The notes: generated by a model from the letters alone, not told the origin. A DNA stretch of 64,000 nt from Tsukamurella paurometabola (GCF_900631615.1 NZ_LR131273.1:1240001-1304000); one strand, 5' to 3'; numbered from the stretch's first letter, positions 35,315 through 43,496 are shown. Program-made: numbers and translations.

Positions 35315-35851
35315 ATGAGCAACGTCCTCCCCGCCGGCACCTACGTCGTCGACCCGGTCCACTCGTCCGTCGAGTTCTCCGTCCGCCACCTGATGGTGAG
35401 CAAGGTCAAGGGCCGGTTCGACGAGTTCAGCGGCACCATCACCGTCGCCGAGGACGGCACCGCGTCGCTGACCGCCGACGTCGACGTGACGTCGGTGAAC
35501 ACCCGCAACGCTCAGCGCGACGCCCACATCCGGACCGCCGACTTCTTCGACGCCGAGAACCACCCCAAGGCCACGTTCATCTCGACGGGCGTCGCCGAGA
35601 AGGGTTCGAACTACGTGCTCACCGGTGAGCTGACCCTGCGCGGCGTCACCAAGCCCGTGCAGTTCGACCTCGAGTTCCTCGGCACCAACCCGGGCATGGG
35701 CCAGGGCGAGGTGGCGGCGTTCGAAGCCAGCACCGTGATCACCCGCCAGGACTTCGGCATCACGATCGACATGCCGCTGGAGACCGGCGGCAAGGTCATC
35801 GGCGACAAGATCACCCTCACCCTCGACATCGAGGCCCTGCGCCAGGCCTGA
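35315..35851 (+). CDS. YceI-family polyisoprenoid-binding-like protein
   Basis: A 178-residue lipocalin-like beta-barrel. It starts with the hallmark GTYVVDPVHSSVEFSVRHLMVSKVKGRF and has DVTSVNTRNAQRDAHIRTADFFD near residues 60-82. Family members bind amphiphilic isoprenoids such as quinones or are stress-induced. No signal peptide is present, so unlike E. coli YceI it should be cytoplasmic. GAAGGAG lies 7 nt before the ATG. A long bidirectional terminator follows. Confidence 0.9.
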   Translation: MSNVLPAGTYVVDPVHSSVEFSVRHLMVSKVKGRFDEFSGTITVAEDGTASLTADVDVTSVNTRNAQRDAHIRTADFFDAENHPKATFISTGVAEKGSNYVLTGELTLRGVTKPVQFDLEFLGTNPGMGQGEVAAFEASTVITRQDFGITIDMPLETGGKVIGDKITLTLDIEALRQA

Positions 35852-35853
35852 TC

Positions 35854-35915
35854 GACCTGACGACGAAGCCCCCGACCGCCGGAACGTGCCGGCGCGGGGG
35901 CTTCGTCGTCAGGTC
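35854..35915. terminator. Bidirectional terminator between yceI-like and CitE-like genes
   Basis: Perfect 21-nt arms (35854-35874 and 35895-35915) enclose a 20-nt loop that itself contains a GCCGG/CCGGC hairpin. The right arm reaches the stop codon of the CitE-like gene, so it should end transcripts from both sides. Confidence 0.85.
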
Positions 35916-36852
35916 AGTAGTGGAAGGTGTCCGACGGTGCCGGGGCGTGCTCGCCCTCGAGCCCGTCGGGCACCACGATGCCGTAGGCACGGGCCAGATC
36001 GAGGATCTTCGTGGCCCGCGCGATACGCGGCAGATCCGAGCCGTTGCGGATCTCGCCGCCGTCGCGGTCGAAGTCCGCGAAGAACTCCCGCGACCAGCGG
36101 ATGTCCTCCGGCGACGGGCTCAGGCCCTCGTTCACCGGGTGGCACTGGTCGGGCGTGAGGCAGATCTTCCCGGTCATGCCGAACTCGGCGGAGACCGCGG
36201 TCGCCTCCGTCAGGAGCAGCCCCTTGGACCCGACGGTCGGCCCGTCGATCGCGCCCGGCAGGTGCGCGGCCTTGGCGGCGATGGTGAAGCGGGAGCGGGC
36301 GTAGGCCAGCGTGGTCGGATCGCCGCCGAAACCGGTGTCGCGGCGGAAGTCGCCGATGCCGAAGGCCAGGCGGAAGGTCCCCTTCGCGGACGCGATCTCG
36401 CTGATCCGCTCCAGGCCGCGCGCCGTCTCCACCAGCGCGACGATGAGCGTGTCCGGCAGCCGCTTGGCGGTCTCGGTGATGTGGTCCATCGACTCGACCA
36501 TCGCCAGCATGACGCCGCCGAGGTGCTTCGCCCCGCGCAACGCCTCCAGATCGTCGGCCCACCACTGCGTGCCGAACCCGTTGACGCGCACCCAGCCGTC
36601 GTTCGGCTTCCCGTCGACCTCGCGGCCCAGCCAGTCGACCACGTTGTTCCGCGCCGCCACCTTGTCCTTGGGCGCCACCGCGTCCTCGATGTCCAGCACC
36701 ACGATGTCGGCCCGCGAGCGCGCGGCCGCGTCGAAGCGCTCCGGCTGCGCGGCGTTGACGAGCAGCCAGCTGCGCGCGAGCACCGGGTCGATGCGGAAAC
36801 CGAGGGGCTCGTCGGCGTCGGTGGTGGGGGTGAGCGGGGCCGGCGGGGTCAT
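35914..36852 (-). CDS. CitE-like CoA-ester lyase (HpcH/HpaI family)
   Basis: A 312-residue TIM-barrel lyase. Recognisable parts are DIVVLDIEDAVAPKDK at about residues 49-64 (Mg-binding Asp and Glu), an Arg-containing strand VRVNGFGT near 89, MLAMVESMDH, VALVETARGL, and GKICLTPDQCHPVNE near 235. Family members cleave (S)-citramalyl-CoA, malyl-CoA or related 3-hydroxyacyl-CoA esters. Stand-alone CitE-like enzymes occur widely in mycolata without citrate lyase partners, and none are seen here. Confidence 0.88.
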   Translation of the reverse strand: MTPPAPLTPTTDADEPLGFRIDPVLARSWLLVNAAQPERFDAAARSRADIVVLDIEDAVAPKDKVAARNNVVDWLGREVDGKPNDGWVRVNGFGTQWWADDLEALRGAKHLGGVMLAMVESMDHITETAKRLPDTLIVALVETARGLERISEIASAKGTFRLAFGIGDFRRDTGFGGDPTTLAYARSRFTIAAKAAHLPGAIDGPTVGSKGLLLTEATAVSAEFGMTGKICLTPDQCHPVNEGLSPSPEDIRWSREFFADFDRDGGEIRNGSDLPRIARATKILDLARAYGIVVPDGLEGEHAPAPSDTFHY

Positions 36853-36966
36853 GAGGGCTGCAACCTCGACTCTCTCGTGTGGGGTCGCTGAAAAGGGTAC
36901 CGATACGCGGGAAGGCCCCGGGCAGGTGCCCGGGGCCTTCCGTGCGATCGCTCGATCAGCGCGTGA

Positions 36967-37929
36967 TCAGTTGAACCAACCGGTGCGCTGCATCTGCCAC
37001 ACCTGATCGCTCCAGTAGCCCCACGTGTGGGTGCCCACCGACGAGAAGTCGTAGTGCGCGCTCACGCCGGCCTTGTCGGCCGCGGCCTTGAAGGCCTCCG
37101 ACTGCGACTTGGCCAGGATCTCCAGCGGCACGCCCTGGACGATGTCGGCCGGGGTCGGGTTCGGGGTGTACTTGCCGGGCTCACCGGTCGAGGCGGTGAT
37201 CCACAGCTTGATGCCCTTCAGGCGCGCGGCCTGCACGGTCGGGTCGTTCTTCGCCCAGTTGGCGTCGAACGGGCCGCCCCACATGTCGAGGACGTTGTAG
37301 CCGCCCGCGTCGAGCATCGCGACGCCCACGGCGACCGGCATGCCGGGGGCCGAGGTGTTCAGGAAGCCCGAGAGCGCAGCGGCGCGCTTGTAGACGCCCG
37401 GGTTGTTCGCGGCGTTGATGAGGGCGGCGCCGCCACCCATCGAGATGCCGACGAGCGAGAGGTTGCTCGAGAAGCCGCGCGACTTGATGTAGTTCGGCAG
37501 GCTCGAGGCGAGGAAGTTGCCCCAGGTGGCCTTGTAGGTGCCGTTGCCGTGCTTGGAGGTGTTCGCCCAGTTCGTGTAGAAGCTGGCGGTACCGCCGACG
37601 GGCATGACGACGTTGATGCCCTTCTGCGACAGGAAGGCGACGTTGGAGTCGCGCTCCCAGCCGGAGACGTCCTGCGTGGCGCGCAGACCGTCGAGGAAGA
37701 CGACGGTCGGGGCCTTCGCGGGATCGGTCGTGGTGGAAGCCCACGAACGCACCGTGACGGCCGGCATGCCGGCTCCGTCGACCTTCTCGGACTTGAAGCC
37801 CTTGGGCGGGTTCTTCGCCGACCCCGGACCCCAGGCGCCGGCGACGCCGGCACCCATACCGGCGAGGGCGGGCACCATGGCCGCGGTGAGAACCGCCGCA
37901 CCCGCTCGCTTACCCCAGGCTGCTCGCAT
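36967..37929 (-). CDS. Exported antigen-85-like esterase/mycolyltransferase, paralogue A
   Basis: A 320-residue secreted alpha/beta hydrolase. The signal peptide is about residues 1-32, likely cleaved after GVAGA. The mature part has the FLDGLRA loop (about 78-84), the nucleophile elbow GISMGGG with Ser163, and the His in GTHTWGYW (His301), as in antigen 85 proteins that transfer mycolic acids to trehalose or arabinogalactan. AGAGAGG precedes the ATG. The promoter carries a phased GTCACA array. It is about 50 percent identical by eye to the next gene. The name fbp is avoided because orthology to a given antigen 85 is unclear. Confidence 0.87.
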   Translation of the reverse strand: MRAAWGKRAGAAVLTAAMVPALAGMGAGVAGAWGPGSAKNPPKGFKSEKVDGAGMPAVTVRSWASTTTDPAKAPTVVFLDGLRATQDVSGWERDSNVAFLSQKGINVVMPVGGTASFYTNWANTSKHGNGTYKATWGNFLASSLPNYIKSRGFSSNLSLVGISMGGGAALINAANNPGVYKRAAALSGFLNTSAPGMPVAVGVAMLDAGGYNVLDMWGGPFDANWAKNDPTVQAARLKGIKLWITASTGEPGKYTPNPTPADIVQGVPLEILAKSQSEAFKAAADKAGVSAHYDFSSVGTHTWGYWSDQVWQMQRTGWFN

Positions 37930-38008
37930 TGCTGACCTCTCTTTTTTCACACGGATTCTCCGCGCAGTAGCTGGTGGACCGGACGGATGGTCGCAATCGA
38001 CCAGCCTT

Positions 38009-38071
38009 GTCACAGCCGTCACTCTAACATCGTTCGTCACACATGTCACATAATTCACATCAGTCACATGT
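38009..38071. promoter_or_regulatory. Phased array of GTCACA repeats (MtrA-box-like)
   Basis: Seven consecutive 9-nt units start at 38009, 38018, 38027, 38036, 38045, 38054 and 38063. Six begin GTCACA, GTCACT or TTCACA; only the 38027 unit (ACATCG) is degenerate. The array covers the -35, the -10 and the predicted transcription start of paralogue A. GTCACA in direct repeats is, from memory, the MtrA recognition pattern at mycobacterial oriC and the fbpB (antigen 85B) promoter. Confidence 0.7.
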
Positions 38072-38160
38072 CCGACACTCTCCCCGGATCTCATCGAAAT
38101 CACAGGGTAAGTCGTTACAGACCCTCCCGGTTTCCTCAGGAAAGTCGTCCACATCACAAT

Positions 38161-38202
38161 ACGACAGACGACCCCGTTCGTCCGAACGAGGCCGCCTGTC
38201 GT
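38161..38202. terminator. Possible hairpin terminator after paralogue B
   Basis: ACGACAG and CTGTCGT enclose an inner GTTCG/CGAAC hairpin. It lies 28 nt past the stop of paralogue B on the minus strand; no T-run follows. Confidence 0.4.
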
Positions 38203-38229
38203 GTGATCTGTTCGTGCAATCGCGAAGGA

Positions 38230-39207
38230 CTACTTCGAGAACCAGCCGGTGCGCTGCATCTGCCACACCTGGTCCTGCCAGTAACCCCACGTGTGGGTGC
38301 CGGCCGGCGGGAAGTCGTAGTGCACGTTCTTCAGGCCGGCGCGCTGCGCCGCACCCTGGAAGGCGCGCGACTGCGACAGCGCGAGCCACTCGAGCGGCAC
38401 GCCCTGGATGACGTCGGCGGGGCCCGGGTTCGGGGTGTACTTGCCGAAGACGCCGTTACCGGCCGAGATCCACAGCGGGATGTTCTTCAGGCGGTTCACC
38501 TGCACGGTCGGGTCGTTCTTCGCCCAGCGCGAGTCGAACGGGCCGCCCCACATGTCGAGGCCGGCGTTGTAGCCGCTCGAGTCGAGGGAGGCGATGCCGA
38601 CGGCGATCGGGATGCCGGGGGCCGAGATGTTGTTCAGGCCGGAGAGCGAGGCGGCGCGCTTGTAGTAGCCGTTCGACTCCAGGGTGTTGATGATCGCGGC
38701 GCTGCCGGACATCGACAGGCCGACCAGCGAGACGTTGTCGCTGAAGCCGAGGCTGCGGATGTACTGCGGAAGGCTGTTCTTCAGGAACGAGGCCCAGGTG
38801 TAGCGGTACGGCTGGCGGTTCGTCGAGGACGGGGCCTGCCAGTCGGTGTACCAGCTCGAGGTGCCGCCGACGGGCGTCACGACGTTGATGCCCTTCTGCG
38901 AGAGGAAGGCGACGTTCGAGTCACGCTCCCAGCCCGAGACGTCCCACGTGGCGCGCAGGCCGTCGAGCAGCACGACGGTCGGAGCCTTCTTGGGGTCGGT
39001 GGTGGTCGAGGCCCAGCTGCGGACCTTGACGTTCGGCATGCCCGCACCGTTGACGAAGGCCTGCTTGAAGCCCTTCGGCGGGTTCTTGGCGCTGCCGGGG
39101 CCCCAGGCGTTCGCGGCGCCCGTGCCGGCGATCGTCAGGGCCGGAATGGCAGCCACGGTGACCGCGGCGGCGGTGGCCTTCTTGGCCCAGCCGTTGCGCA
39201 TACGCAT
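38230..39207 (-). CDS. Exported antigen-85-like esterase/mycolyltransferase, paralogue B
   Basis: A 325-residue tandem paralogue of the gene downstream. The signal peptide is about residues 1-34 (cleavage near AANA). The nucleophile elbow is GLSMSGS with Ser165, where paralogue A has GISMGGG. The GTHTWGYW histidine and the WQMQRTGWF C-terminus are shared. The ATG at 39207 follows GAGGA by 12 nt; a second ATG is at 39201. A separate promoter and a different operator-like repeat lie upstream, so the pair may be expressed under different conditions. Confidence 0.87.
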   Translation of the reverse strand: MRMRNGWAKKATAAAVTVAAIPALTIAGTGAANAWGPGSAKNPPKGFKQAFVNGAGMPNVKVRSWASTTTDPKKAPTVVLLDGLRATWDVSGWERDSNVAFLSQKGINVVTPVGGTSSWYTDWQAPSSTNRQPYRYTWASFLKNSLPQYIRSLGFSDNVSLVGLSMSGSAAIINTLESNGYYKRAASLSGLNNISAPGIPIAVGIASLDSSGYNAGLDMWGGPFDSRWAKNDPTVQVNRLKNIPLWISAGNGVFGKYTPNPGPADVIQGVPLEWLALSQSRAFQGAAQRAGLKNVHYDFPPAGTHTWGYWQDQVWQMQRTGWFSK

Positions 39208-39328
39208 ACGAGACTCTCTTCCTCAGTGTTTCCGCCCGGTGGGCGCGTGCAAACCGCCTGCGCGGCGCCGGCGTGCCGGCCCCGTCGGTACCACAGGAGG
39301 ACCCCGTGACAGAGCAACGCGAGCGATT

Positions 39329-39347
39329 CAGTGCTCGTCAGGCACTG
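39329..39347. promoter_or_regulatory. Operator-like inverted repeat at the paralogue B promoter
   Basis: CAGTGC and GCACTG flank TCGTCAG and overlap the -10 and start of transcription. Confidence 0.4.
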
Positions 39348-39372
39348 TATGCGACATCTCAGTTCCTGACAA
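39344..39372 (-). promoter_or_regulatory. Promoter of paralogue B
   Basis: On the minus strand, -35 TTGTCA (39372-39367), a 17-nt spacer and -10 TACAGT (39349-39344). The predicted leader is about 130 nt. Confidence 0.5.
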
Positions 39373-39558
39373 ACTCTTAGTCGGAGTAGCCCGTCACCGT
39401 GTTACGACTACGGGTGAAGATCGATGCGCTCAGGCAGGTCAGCGCTGTACATGAGGTGTTTTTAGGTCCCGATCACGCCGGTTTCGAGTCGCTCACGCTC
39501 TCAGCTTCCGCCCAGACTCACACCGGCCGCGAGGGTGTCGGCGCACCGTCGGAGGACG

Positions 39559-39564
39559 TACCGT
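39559..39564 (+). promoter_or_regulatory. -10 element of the GAF-domain gene
   Basis: TACCGT ends 6 nt before the GTG at 39571; it supports that start over the upstream ATG at 39535. Confidence 0.45.
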
Positions 39565-39570
39565 CGTGGC

Positions 39571-40056
39571 GTGTCGTTCACGCTGCCCGACCTCTCCGAC
39601 TCCCCCGCCGAGCGCTACGCCGAGCTCGCCGTCTACGCCCGCGCGCTCGTCGACGGCGAGCCCGACCGGGTCGCCAACGCGGCGAACCTCTCGGCCCTCG
39701 TGAAGGCGACGGTGCCCGACCTCAACTGGGTGGGCTTCTACTTCTACGACGGTGTCGAACTCGTCGTCGGTCCGTTCCAGGGACTCCCGGCGTGCATCCG
39801 CATCCCCCTCGATCGCGGCGTCTGCGGCGCGGCCGCGCGGACGCGCACCACGCAGCGGGTCGACGACGTGCACGCCGTGGCCGATCACATCGCCTGCGAC
39901 GGCGCGACCAACGCCGAGCTCGTCGTGCCGCTCGTGCGCGACGGCGAACTGATCGGCGTCTTCGACCTCGACAGCGAGCGGACCGCCCGGTTCACGGACG
40001 ACGACCAGCGCGGGCTGGAGGCCATCGCCGCGGTCTTCGTCGAGTCCCTGCGCTGA
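39571..40056 (+). CDS. Free methionine-(R)-sulfoxide reductase (GAF domain)
   Basis: A 161-residue single GAF-domain enzyme that reduces free L-methionine-(R)-sulfoxide. The three functional cysteines are present as Cys75, Cys85 and Cys109, with the same spacing (10 and 24) as Cys84, Cys94 and Cys118 in E. coli MsrC. Surrounding motifs GVCGAAA and HIACDGATNAE also match. It is an antioxidant repair enzyme of the cytoplasm. No partner gene is adjacent. Confidence 0.93.
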   Translation: MSFTLPDLSDSPAERYAELAVYARALVDGEPDRVANAANLSALVKATVPDLNWVGFYFYDGVELVVGPFQGLPACIRIPLDRGVCGAAARTRTTQRVDDVHAVADHIACDGATNAELVVPLVRDGELIGVFDLDSERTARFTDDDQRGLEAIAAVFVESLR

Positions 40057-40125
40057 GCCCGCCGACCGCGCCGCCGGCGCCCACGCAGGCTTCGGCGCGC
40101 GGCCTCACCGGCGGTCGGGCACCGG

Positions 40126-40494
40126 TCAGGCGTCGGCGAGGGGACTGAACTGGATCCCGGCGATCCGCCACGCGCCGGCCCGCTCGACCCAGGTCTGCGA
40201 GATGCGCGTGGCGATCCGGACGTCGTGCCCCGACGAGTCCGCATGGTTGCGCTGCACGCTGCGGACGATGGCCGCGGCGGGGTACGTCTGCACGTCCATC
40301 TCGGAGACGTCCAGTTCGTGGTAGCGGAAATGGTCGTGCCGCGCGATCCACTGCGTCTTGTCGAGCACGAAGCCCTTCGGGCCGATCGACAGGAAGTCGG
40401 CGTCGATCAGCTCGTCCAGCACCTCCCGGTCGTCGTGCAGCTCGGCCTCGTCGAAGCGCCGCTGCGCGTCGGCGACCGCGTCCCGGTCGTTCAT
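40126..40494 (-). CDS. NTF2-like (DUF4440/SnoaL-type) protein
   Basis: A 122-residue cone-shaped alpha+beta protein of the NTF2 superfamily. ELIDADFLSIGPKGFVLDK and the C-terminal WVERAGAWRIAGIQFSPL are typical of DUF4440. Members act as small-molecule isomerases, hydrolases or binding proteins; no catalytic residues can be assigned. GGAGG precedes the ATG. It is divergent from a TetR gene across a palindromic operator and may be that regulator's target. Confidence 0.82.
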   Translation of the reverse strand: MNDRDAVADAQRRFDEAELHDDREVLDELIDADFLSIGPKGFVLDKTQWIARHDHFRYHELDVSEMDVQTYPAAAIVRSVQRNHADSSGHDVRIATRISQTWVERAGAWRIAGIQFSPLADA

Positions 40495-40534
40495 CGGATC
40501 CTCCTTCGATGGATGGTGGTGTGCCGCTATCCAT

Positions 40535-40558
40535 GTTAGAGTGACTCTAACTTTAGAG
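40535..40558. promoter_or_regulatory. Overlapping TetR-type palindromes
   Basis: GTTAGAGT and ACTCTAAC form a perfect palindrome with a single central G (40535-40551). CTCTAA and TTAGAG (40545-40558) form a second, sharing the middle half-site. The position between divergent tetR and DUF4440 genes fits control of both. Confidence 0.65.
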
Positions 40559-40580
40559 CAACAGTAATTTTGGAGGGGAT

Positions 40581-41234
40581 GTGACCGAGGGGATCGGCCT
40601 GCGCGAGCAGAAGAAGATCGACACGCGGCGACGACTGCAGGAGGTCGCGCTGGAGCTGTTCGCCGCGCGCGGATTCGACCACGTCACCGTCACCGACGTC
40701 GCGCGCGCAGCCCACGTCTCGCCGGCCACCGTGTTCAACTACTTCCCCACCAAGGAGGACCTGGTCCTCCAGGGGATGGCGGAGTACGGCGAGCGCCTCG
40801 TCGGCGCGTTGCGGGACCGTGCTCCGGGAACCTCCGTGCTCGAGGCCTTCCGCGCACACCTCCGCGAGCCGCGCGGCGTGCTCGCCGTCGACGATCCGCG
40901 CGCCGTCGAGGGCCTGGTGCGCGTCCGCGCGATCATCGCGGCGAGCCCGGCGTTGCGGGCCCGCGAGCTGCTCCTCGCCGACGCCGCGGCGGCGGACCTC
41001 GCCGCACTCCTCGCGGAGGAGCAGGGCGACGGGATCCGCACCCGCGCCCTCGCGACCGCGGCCATCGGGATCACGCAGGCGATGACTCTCGAGGTCCACC
41101 GGCTCGCCGAGTCCGGACTCCTCGGCACCGAGATCGCGGCGACCGTGCTCCCGGAGGGCACCGCCGCCGTCGACGTCCTCATCCGCGGCCTCGCTCGGAC
41201 CTCCGCCGCACCCGGCGGCACCGCCCCGACGTAG
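40581..41234 (+). CDS. TetR-family regulator
   Basis: 217 residues from GTG 40581, which follows GGAGGGG. The HTH is at about residues 15-60 (FAARGFDHVTVTDVARAAHVSPATVFNYFPTKEDL), with a helical ligand domain after it. An LLM-type oxidoreductase follows at 12 nt with its own ribosome binding site, so the two form an operon; a DUF4440 gene is divergent. The set resembles an inducible detoxification or catabolic unit. Confidence 0.9.
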   Translation: MTEGIGLREQKKIDTRRRLQEVALELFAARGFDHVTVTDVARAAHVSPATVFNYFPTKEDLVLQGMAEYGERLVGALRDRAPGTSVLEAFRAHLREPRGVLAVDDPRAVEGLVRVRAIIAASPALRARELLLADAAAADLAALLAEEQGDGIRTRALATAAIGITQAMTLEVHRLAESGLLGTEIAATVLPEGTAAVDVLIRGLARTSAAPGGTAPT

Positions 41235-41246
41235 AAGGAGAGCGCA

Positions 41247-42131
41247 ATGAAGATCAGCCTGTCCGTGACGAACCCGTCGTTCCCCGACGGTGCGCTGCCC
41301 GGCCTGGCCCGGGTCGCCGCCCTCGCCGATGCCGCGGCCTTCGACACGCTGTGGGTCGCCGACCACCTGCTGCAGGTCGACCCGACCGCGCCGCCCGGCG
41401 ACCAGGACCATCTCGAGGCGTACACGACGCTCGGCCACCTGGCCGCGCGCACGGAGCGGATCCGGCTGGGCGCCATGGTCTCCCCCGCGACGTTCCGTCC
41501 GCCCGCCGTGCTCGTCGCGGCCGTGACCACGCTGGCCCTCCTGTCCGAGGGCCGCGCCTGGCTCGGCCTCGGCGCGGGCCACCACGGCGCGGAGGCGACC
41601 GACATGGGCCTGCCGTTCCCGGGCGCCCGCGAACGGCTCGACGCCACCGAGGACACGCTGCGCCTGGCGCACCGCGTCTGGTCCGGCGACGACGGCCCGT
41701 TCCGCGGGACGACGGTGCGATGCGACCGGCCCCGGCTGTCCCCGCTGCCGGCCACCCGGCCGCCGATCCTGGTCGGCGGCGCCGGCGAGAAGCGGACGCT
41801 GCGCATGGTCGCGCGGTACGCCGACGCCTGCAACGTCTTCGACATGCCCGACGAGGGGGCGACCGTCCGGCGCAAGCTCGCGGTGCTCGCCGGCCACTGC
41901 CGCGACGCCGGCCGGGCACCGTCGGACATCGAGACGACGCTGAGTACACGGCTCGGCCCCACGGAGACCGCCGCCGACCTCGCCGCGCGGGCGCGCACGG
42001 CCGCGGGCTGGGGCATCGACCACCTCGTGCTCGGCGTCTCCCGGCCGTGGACCGCCGAGGCGGTCGAGGTCGCCGCCGCCGCCGCGAAGGAGGTCGCCGA
42101 CGTGCCGTCCGCGCCGTGGCACACGGCCTGA
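41247..42131 (+). CDS. LLM-class (probably F420-dependent) oxidoreductase
   Basis: A 294-residue luciferase-like TIM barrel. FDTLWVADHLL at about residues 32-42, RIRLGAMVSPATFRPPAVLVA near 71-91, WLGLGAGHHGAEATDMGLPF near 106-125 and PPILVGGAGEKRTLRMVARYAD near 172-193 are characteristic. In actinobacteria this subfamily generally uses coenzyme F420, sometimes FMN; the cofactor is inferred. AAGGAG precedes the ATG. It is cotranscribed with the upstream TetR gene. Confidence 0.88.
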   Translation: MKISLSVTNPSFPDGALPGLARVAALADAAAFDTLWVADHLLQVDPTAPPGDQDHLEAYTTLGHLAARTERIRLGAMVSPATFRPPAVLVAAVTTLALLSEGRAWLGLGAGHHGAEATDMGLPFPGARERLDATEDTLRLAHRVWSGDDGPFRGTTVRCDRPRLSPLPATRPPILVGGAGEKRTLRMVARYADACNVFDMPDEGATVRRKLAVLAGHCRDAGRAPSDIETTLSTRLGPTETAADLAARARTAAGWGIDHLVLGVSRPWTAEAVEVAAAAAKEVADVPSAPWHTA

Positions 42132-42146
42132 CCGGCACGAGCTGCG

Positions 42147-43496
42147 CTAGAAGCCGCGGCCCGGGTTGAGGAGGTTCTTCGGGTCCCAGACGGCCTTGAT
42201 GCCGCGGTGCAGTTCGAGGACGTCCTCGGAGAGCTCCTCGCCCACCCAGCGGGCTTTGAGGACGCCGACACCGTGCTCACCGGTGAGCGTGCCGCCCAGT
42301 TCCAGGGCCGCCTGGAAGACCTCGTCGGCGGCGTCCCAGATGGCCTGGGGCACCTCCCGCTCGTCCTTCGGGTAGATCAGCGTGGGATGCAGGTTGCCGT
42401 CGCCCGCGTGCGCGCACGTGGGGATGTCGACGCCGTACTTCGCCGAGATCGCCTCGATCCGCGCGAACATCTCGGGCAGCTGCGACCGGGGCACGCCCAC
42501 GTCCTCGGAGAAGATGTTGCCCGCGTGCTCGTAGGCGTGGAAGGCGGCCCGGCGCACGGCCAGCAGCTCGGCGGCCTCGGCCGGATCGTCCGAGACCACG
42601 GTGTAGTGCGCACCGGCGGCGTCGAACTCGCGGGCCAGCACCGCGGCGTCGTCGGGCGTGGTGCCCTGGCCGATGAGCATCGCCCTGGTCTCGTCCTCGA
42701 GGCCGAAGGGGCGCAGCGCCTCCACGCACTCGAGGGTGCGACGGTCCATCAGCTCCATGAGCGCCGGAACGACGCCGGTACCGACCACCGCCGCGACCGC
42801 GGCCGCCGCACTGACCACATCCGGGAACGCCGCCGCGACCGTGGTCGGCGGGATCGCCGGCGCGGGACGCAGTTTGACGGTGACCTCGGTGACGATGCCG
42901 AGCGTGCCCTCGCTGCCGCACAGCAGCTGGGTGAGGTCGTAGCCGGTGACGCCCTTGACGGTGCGCCGACCGGTCGTGATGATCCGGCCGTCGGGCAGCA
43001 CGACGGTGAGCCCCAGGACGTACTCGCGGGTGACGCCGTACATGACGCAGCGCAGCCCGCCCGCGTTGGTGGCGACGTTGCCGCCGATGGAGCAGATCTC
43101 GAACGACGAAGGGTCCGGCGGGTACATCAGACCGTGCTCGCGGACCGCGCGGTCGAGATCGGCGTTGATGACCCCCGCCTCGGCGATCGCGTACTGGTCC
43201 GCGACGTTGATCTCCTTGACCGCGTTCATCTTCGCGAGCGAGATGATCACGCAGCCCTCGATCGCGCTGGCGCCGCCGGCCAGGCCGCTGCCCGCGCCGC
43301 GCGGCACGATGACCACGTCGTTGGCGTAGCACCACGCCGCCGCGGCGGCGACGTCCTCCGTGGTCTCGGCGAGCACCACGGCGAGCGGCACCGCGCCGTG
43401 CACCGGCGAGCAGTGGTCGACGGCGTAGGCCGCCGTCACGTCCGGGTCGGTGAGCACCGAACCGGTGAGCTGCGGGAAGCCCTCCAGCGAAGCCAT
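42147..43496 (-). CDS. FAD-linked oxidase, GlcD/D-lactate dehydrogenase type
   Basis: A 449-residue flavoprotein. The FAD-binding (PCMH) half covers about residues 35-215 with VVPRGAGSGLAGGA and DPSSFEICSIGGNVATNAGG; the C-terminal half has PTCAHAGDGNLHP and GTLTGEHGVGVLK, which bind metal and substrate in D-2-hydroxyacid oxidases. Likely substrates are glycolate, D-lactate or D-2-hydroxyglutarate. Its ATG directly abuts the accD4 stop (TAG then ATG), so it is read from the mycolate operon. Confidence 0.9.
   Translation of the reverse strand: MASLEGFPQLTGSVLTDPDVTAAYAVDHCSPVHGAVPLAVVLAETTEDVAAAAAWCYANDVVIVPRGAGSGLAGGASAIEGCVIISLAKMNAVKEINVADQYAIAEAGVINADLDRAVREHGLMYPPDPSSFEICSIGGNVATNAGGLRCVMYGVTREYVLGLTVVLPDGRIITTGRRTVKGVTGYDLTQLLCGSEGTLGIVTEVTVKLRPAPAIPPTTVAAAFPDVVSAAAAVAAVVGTGVVPALMELMDRRTLECVEALRPFGLEDETRAMLIGQGTTPDDAAVLAREFDAAGAHYTVVSDDPAEAAELLAVRRAAFHAYEHAGNIFSEDVGVPRSQLPEMFARIEAISAKYGVDIPTCAHAGDGNLHPTLIYPKDEREVPQAIWDAADEVFQAALELGGTLTGEHGVGVLKARWVGEELSEDVLELHRGIKAVWDPKNLLNPGRGF

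Larger units (their letters stand above)
37930..38229. other. 300-bp control region of paralogue A
   Basis: No gene is seen. It contains the ribosome binding site, a predicted promoter (GTGACA at 38049-38044, 17-nt spacer, TAGAGT at 38026-38021, minus strand), the 9-nt GTCACA array, and an inverted repeat with ACGACAG and CTGTCGT ends (38161-38202) that may end transcription of paralogue B. Confidence 0.55.
39208..39570. other. 363-bp region between paralogue B and the GAF gene
   Basis: No gene is supported here. It holds the predicted promoter and inverted repeat for paralogue B, the ribosome binding site of that gene, and the -10 of the GAF-domain gene. A GTCACCGTG unit at 39394 is followed in register by TTACGACTA, a possible weak MtrA-like pair. 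Confidence 0.5.

Noticed and set aside
38009-38071. The repeats before paralogue A as a CRISPR array or as CRP sites (TGTGA-N6-TCACA)
   Set aside because: The 9-nt unit is far too short for CRISPR, and all units are direct repeats rather than the inverted pair that a CRP dimer needs.
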